Below, piece after piece: positions 15,937 to 18,704 of a stretch of 18,704 nt of DNA. Under the pieces are notes generated by a model that was not told the origin of the DNA, made no database searches, and saw nothing but the letters and a program-made list of their open reading frames with translations. Source of the DNA: Bacillota bacterium (lineage in GTDB: Bacteria > Bacillota > Clostridia > Acetivibrionales > JAFADI01). Position 1 is the first letter of the stretch. Every line of letters begins with the position of its first letter. The translations under genes and the position numbers were made by a program. The stretch covers positions 1 to 18,704 of the forward strand of contig JAFADI010000223.1 of assembly GCA_023424965.1 (NCBI GenBank). Direction: 5' to 3'.

Positions 15937-16309
15937 ATCCTTCCTCCGGTTTGTAATTGTAGGGGGTATCAACACCGGTGTGGATTTCCTGGTTTTTACT
16001 TTGCTGAACCTCCTGGGAGTAAATTACCTCCTGTGCCAGCTGGCAGGCTATGGCGCGGGAATCCTGAACAGCTTCATTTTGAATAAGCTGTGGACCTTTG
16101 AAGCTTCCAGGAGTAAATTTAATACCTCCCTCCAATTCCTGAAATTTGCCGGCACAAATCTCGTAACCCTTGGAATTTCAATGCTGGGGCTCCGGTTCTT
16201 GAACGGCTCCCTGCATATGGACCTGCTTGCGGCAAAAGCAATTGTCACCCTTTTCATACAGGCTCTCAACTATATGGCCTATAAGCACTTTGTGTTTGGA
16301 AAGTCTTAA
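15872..16309 (+). CDS. GtrA-family membrane protein, putative polyprenyl-phosphate-sugar flippase
   Basis: GtrA proteins are small four-helix membrane proteins thought to flip polyprenyl-phosphate-linked sugars across the membrane. ATG 15872 is chosen over TTG 15866 because the SD AGGTAGGA lies seven bases before it. The 145-residue product has a short basic N-terminus, then the GtrA core FLRFVIVGGINTGVDFLVFT, the conserved AGYGAGILNSFILNKLWTFE, two more helices (FAGTNLVTLGISMLGLRF and LAAKAIVTLFIQALNYMAY) and the ending KHFVFGKS. The first 65 bases lie inside the GT2 gene. With the GT2 making the lipid-linked sugar and the YkcB-like enzyme using it outside, this completes a three-component glycosylation set. 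No terminator is visible before the ROK promoter. Confidence 0.9.
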   Translation: MEHLRKTMSPPTKFHICREKYKSFLRFVIVGGINTGVDFLVFTLLNLLGVNYLLCQLAGYGAGILNSFILNKLWTFEASRSKFNTSLQFLKFAGTNLVTLGISMLGLRFLNGSLHMDLLAAKAIVTLFIQALNYMAYKHFVFGKS

Positions 16310-16314
16310 AGGTA

Positions 16315-16343
16315 TTGACAGCGCAGCATAAAGTTTATATACT
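16315..16343 (+). promoter_or_regulatory. Consensus sigma-A promoter of the ROK gene
   Basis: TTGACA (16315-16320) and TATACT (16338-16343) are separated by 17 bases. It is the best match to the vegetative consensus in the window. The expected transcription start (~16350) falls inside the operator-like sequence that follows. Confidence 0.85.
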
Positions 16344-16345
16344 TA

Positions 16346-16366
16346 AATTAAGTAAGTTAATTAATT
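16346..16366 (+). promoter_or_regulatory. Operator-like near-palindrome, copy 1 (ROK gene)
   Basis: Left half AATTAAGTAA, centre G, right half TTAATTAATT: 21 bases, largely symmetric. 19 of 21 positions match the copy at 17593-17613. It starts two bases after the -10 box and covers the expected transcription start, a classic position for repression. Confidence 0.65.
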
Positions 16367-16407
16367 AATGTTAATAAGCAAAGCAGCAACGGAAAAGGTG
16401 ATGTTCT

Positions 16408-17559
16408 CTGTTAAAACCATACATAGCTTCTCATTTAAAAGACATGAACAGGAAAAAAGTATTCCAGCTGATGTCCTCCTACGGGGAATTGTCGAAGGCT
16501 GAAATCAGCAGGATCAGCGGCATCAGCGCGCCCACGGTGATCAAAATCATCAACTATTTTCTTGAAACCGGCTTTGTGACCTATGTGGGAGAAGGGGAAT
16601 CGGAGCTGGGAAGGAAACCCCAGCTTTACAGATTTAATCCGGAAGCCTCCTTTTCGGTTGGTGTGGAATTTGAGGGAGATTTTTTAAAGCTCGGTATCGT
16701 GGACCTCTCTGGCGGGCTGAAAGCTTGCCGGCAGATCCGTGTTGATCCGGACTTCGACCATATCCTCGGCAACAGATTGAGTATTTATATCAATGATTTA
16801 TTGGAAGAGTACGGTATTCATAAAAACAAGGTGCTGGGAGTAGGCATAGGAATTCCCGGGGCTGTGGACCCGGAAAAAAACGTTATAAATTTTGCGCCCC
16901 TGATCGGCATCAAATCTCCGAAAGACTGCCGAGGTTTGCTCGAAGCTTTGAAGCACCAGCTGGGGTTCGAGATAATAATTGAGAATGACGTAAATGCAGC
17001 TGCCAAAGGAGAATTTGTGGCCAGAGGCCTGGGCCCGGAAGCCGACCTGGTCTATATTTCACTGGGTACCGGACTGGGTGCCGGAATCATTGTGGACGGA
17101 AGACTGAGAAGGGGAAGAAATTATTCTGCCGGTGAATTCGGATATATGGTCTATGACAATGGCTACGAAACGTCAAAATCAAGGCCCGGCTGGCTGGAGA
17201 GCCAGATTAATTTCCAGGCTCTTTCGGAAAAATGGGACTTTCTAAAAATTCCGGAAGCTCAGGGAAGCGATATCCCGCGGTATTCGGAGCATGTCGGCGA
17301 ACTGGCCGGATATGTCGCTTCCCATCTGGCGCTGGGTATTGCAAACATCAACGCCATTATCGATATGGAGCTCGTGGTTGTTGGAGGCATTACTCCAAAG
17401 CTGCTTGGCATACCCCTTGTGGCAGAAGTAAACAGGCACTTGAAAAGGCTGTGTGTCAATGAAATCGACTGCCAGCTTCAGAAATGTGCTGAGCCCGGCA
17501 TTGTAGGCATGGCTTCCATGGTTGCGGAGGCCAGGATGGATGAGCTGCTTGCTGATTAA
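16408..17559 (+). CDS. ROK-family transcriptional regulator (NagC/XylR type), zinc motif missing
   Basis: A sugar-responsive regulator with an N-terminal winged HTH (LSKAEISRISGISAPTVIKI, wing GRKPQLYRFNPEA) and a ROK sugar-kinase-like domain. The latter has VGIGIPGAVDPEKNVINFAP, ENDVNAAAKGEF and VYISLGTGLGAGIIVDGRL, then AGEFGYM. The first ATG (16444, MNRKKVFQLM) has no SD. The frame continues upstream to CTG 16408, six bases after SD AAGGTGA, and the added residues LKPYIASHLKD before NRKKV resemble other ROK N-termini, so CTG is my preferred start (383 residues; 371 from the ATG). The usual ROK zinc motif CxCGxxGCxE is replaced by YETSKSRPGWLE, and the zinc-ligand His after GE(I/F)G is Tyr. 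It probably controls the deaminase and kinase genes and itself. Confidence 0.88.
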   Translation: MLKPYIASHLKDMNRKKVFQLMSSYGELSKAEISRISGISAPTVIKIINYFLETGFVTYVGEGESELGRKPQLYRFNPEASFSVGVEFEGDFLKLGIVDLSGGLKACRQIRVDPDFDHILGNRLSIYINDLLEEYGIHKNKVLGVGIGIPGAVDPEKNVINFAPLIGIKSPKDCRGLLEALKHQLGFEIIIENDVNAAAKGEFVARGLGPEADLVYISLGTGLGAGIIVDGRLRRGRNYSAGEFGYMVYDNGYETSKSRPGWLESQINFQALSEKWDFLKIPEAQGSDIPRYSEHVGELAGYVASHLALGIANINAIIDMELVVVGGITPKLLGIPLVAEVNRHLKRLCVNEIDCQLQKCAEPGIVGMASMVAEARMDELLAD

Positions 17560-17592
17560 AAAAGGGTCAAAAGCAGTTTTTGATGGAGAATT

Positions 17593-17613
17593 AATTAAGT
17601 AACTTAGTTAATT
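17593..17613 (+). promoter_or_regulatory. Operator-like near-palindrome, copy 2 (deaminase gene)
   Basis: Left half AATTAAGTAA, centre C, right half TTAGTTAATT. The two halves are inverted except for one mirrored G/C position, and it matches copy 1 at 19 of 21 bases. It lies 26 bases before the deaminase start in the 80-base gap after the ROK gene. I see no convincing -35/-10 pair here, so it may act on a weak promoter or on read-through from the ROK promoter. Confidence 0.6.
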
Positions 17614-17639
17614 ATATAAATTGGAAAGGTGGGTCAGAA

Positions 17640-18383
17640 ATGCAGACATTTATTTTCGACACTTACGAACTCATGGCTTCAAAAGCGGCAGAATTTATAG
17701 CCGGGACCGTGACCAAAAAAGGGGATTCACTGCTGTGCTTTGCGGCAGGGGATACGCCTACCGGCATATTCAGGTGCCTGGCAAACATGCAGAAGCAGGG
17801 CAGGGTGGACTTTGGGCAGAGCAGCTTTATCGGCCTGGATGAATGGGTGGGAGTGAACAGGCAGGAGGATGGAGGCTGCATGAATTACATGTATGCTCAT
17901 CTTTTTGAACCTCTTGGAATTGAAGATTCGAATATTGTATTCTTCGATGCAGCTTCCGGCGACCTGCAGCAGGAGTGCGTCAAAGTAGACGAATATGTGA
18001 GGGAGCACGGGCCCATCGATCTTATGCTTTTAGGCATCGGTATGAACGGACATCTGGGGCTGAATGAACCGGGAGTGCGGGAAGACCTTCACTCTCATAT
18101 CGTGGACCTGGACCCTGTGACCAAAACCGTGGCCCAGAAGTATTTCAAAAACGTCAGAAGTCTTGAAAAGGGTATTACACTTGGCATCAGGGACATTATG
18201 GAGGCAAAATGCGTAGTACTGATTGTCAGCGGTGCCAAGAAGGCAGAAATCATGAAAGAAATCATGGAAGGCGGCATAACAAATGCCCTTCCTGCAAGTC
18301 TTGTCAAAAACCACGGGAACGCATTGCTGTTTATGGACAGGGATGCGGCAAGCTTGCTGGACAACCGGGGCGATATAGTTTAG
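17640..18383 (+). CDS. NagB/AgaI-family amino-sugar-6-phosphate deaminase/isomerase
   Basis: The enzyme converts an amino-sugar 6-phosphate to a ketose 6-phosphate and ammonia in the cytoplasm. ATG 17640 follows SD AAAGGTGGG. The 247 residues match family length. The phosphate-binding N-terminal motif is FAAGDTPTG. The catalytic acid is in FIGLDEWVG, and the active-site loop is LLGIGMNGHLGLNEPG. GITLGIRDIMEAKCVVLIVS and ALPASLVKNHGNALLFMDRD are also family segments. In E. coli NagB the loop reads DGH; here it is NGH, and LDEW, NGHLGLNEPG and GITLG resemble E. coli AgaI (galactosamine-6-phosphate enzyme) more than classical NagB. I therefore leave the substrate open: glucosamine-6-P or galactosamine-6-P. 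The neighbouring ROK gene and shared operator support amino-sugar catabolism. Confidence 0.85.
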   Translation: MQTFIFDTYELMASKAAEFIAGTVTKKGDSLLCFAAGDTPTGIFRCLANMQKQGRVDFGQSSFIGLDEWVGVNRQEDGGCMNYMYAHLFEPLGIEDSNIVFFDAASGDLQQECVKVDEYVREHGPIDLMLLGIGMNGHLGLNEPGVREDLHSHIVDLDPVTKTVAQKYFKNVRSLEKGITLGIRDIMEAKCVVLIVSGAKKAEIMKEIMEGGITNALPASLVKNHGNALLFMDRDAASLLDNRGDIV

Positions 18384-18454
18384 GCATAGAGATGCCAATT
18401 TAAACCGGCGGTTTCATGGATGGAACTAACCAGTTGAAACAGGGGGATACGGAA

Positions 18455-18704
18455 ATGAATGGGGAAATAGAGAGTCTGATTGATAAGCTAAAGCGCAACG
18501 CGGGGCAGTTGGGAAAAAAGAGTGCAATGGTTGGCTTCGACGGCTTTATCGATTGCATTGTGCGTGTGGTAAAGCATAAAAACCCCGATAAAAGTATCTG
18601 TTTTTTCAACGACATGGGGGAGTTCGGTACATACCTCAAGTCCAAAAGCGGAAAAAGCTGTTCCCTGGAACTGGTGGAGCAGGTCAGAAAAATGGGCGGA
18701 AACA
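18455..18704 (+). CDS. PfkB-like carbohydrate kinase, N-terminal part (cut by window end)
   Basis: An open frame begins at ATG 18455 behind a G-rich SD (AGGGGGAT, 18441-18448) and runs off the window after ~83 residues. An in-frame ATG at 18416 has no SD. It has the N-terminal features of a Firmicutes ribokinase/PfkB-like group: KKSAMVGFDGFIDCIVRVVK, then FFNDMGEFGTYLKSKSGKS, then RKMGGN, the start of the sugar-binding GGN motif. Such kinases phosphorylate sugars or nucleosides with ATP; the catalytic GAGD region is beyond the window. With a deaminase/isomerase directly before it (71-base gap), a role on an amino-sugar breakdown intermediate or in making its phosphate is plausible but not shown. 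Confidence 0.75.
   Translation, partial: MNGEIESLIDKLKRNAGQLGKKSAMVGFDGFIDCIVRVVKHKNPDKSICFFNDMGEFGTYLKSKSGKSCSLELVEQVRKMGGN

Noticed and set aside
17565..17584. TCAAAA/TTTTGA inverted repeat after the ROK gene as a terminator
   Set aside because: The stem is short and AT-rich, with no following T-run, so read-through into the deaminase gene is likely.
18383..18396. Small hairpin GGCAT/ATGCC after the deaminase stop
   Set aside because: It has only five pairs and no T-run, so it is not a credible terminator; the kinase gene is probably in the same transcript.
1..18704. CRISPR arrays, tRNA/rRNA genes, insertion sequences, prophage or defence genes
   Set aside because: I saw no regular direct-repeat/spacer pattern, no cloverleaf or rRNA-like sequence, and no transposase, integrase or nuclease motifs in any frame.

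Overview
The window looks like the chromosome of a motile, Gram-positive anaerobe of the Clostridia. The reasons are strong Shine-Dalgarno sequences (GGAGG type) before almost every gene, a hook-filament-junction operon with two FlgK paralogues, a MacAB-like ABC exporter whose adaptor has only short helical hairpins, and a YkcB/YkcC/GtrA surface-glycosylation trio. This placement is inference from protein families and gene order; no rRNA or other species-level marker is present. All genes lie on the + strand, coding density is high, and no gene-free stretch exceeds 300 bases.

Region 1 (1-7447) is the distal part of a flagellar operon: the C-terminal end of the hook protein FlgE, two tandem FlgK (HAP1) genes, FlgL (HAP3), FliD (filament cap) and a small helical FlgN/FliT-like export chaperone. 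It ends in a strong intrinsic terminator. The only sizeable gap, before flgL, holds a 41-base stem-loop, a CsrA-like motif over the flgL ribosome binding site, and one copy of a short repeat that recurs before the ABC ATPase gene.

Region 2 (7448-12675) is an export operon: a membrane-anchored HlyD/MacA-like adaptor with two adaptor modules, a MacB-type ATPase, a MacB-type permease, then a methyl-accepting chemotaxis protein with almost no extracellular domain, and a terminator. Region 3 (12676-16309) is a translationally overlapping three-gene module for extracytoplasmic glycosylation: a GT39/YkcB-like membrane glycosyltransferase, a GtrB/YkcC-like polyprenyl-phosphate GT2 and a GtrA-family membrane protein. 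Regions 2 and 3 have nearly the same promoter: two 11-base direct repeats (CAATTTTGC core), then exactly 24 bases, then a TASAAT -10 box. This points to one regulator, probably OmpR/PhoB-type, driving both operons as an envelope or export regulon.

Region 4 (16310-18704) is an amino-sugar locus: a ROK-family regulator behind a consensus promoter, a NagB/AgaI-family amino-sugar-6-phosphate deaminase/isomerase, and the start of a PfkB-like sugar kinase cut by the window edge. A near-palindromic 21-base operator-like sequence occurs once before the ROK gene, just after its -10 box, and once before the deaminase gene. This suggests autoregulation and control of the catabolic gene by the ROK protein.
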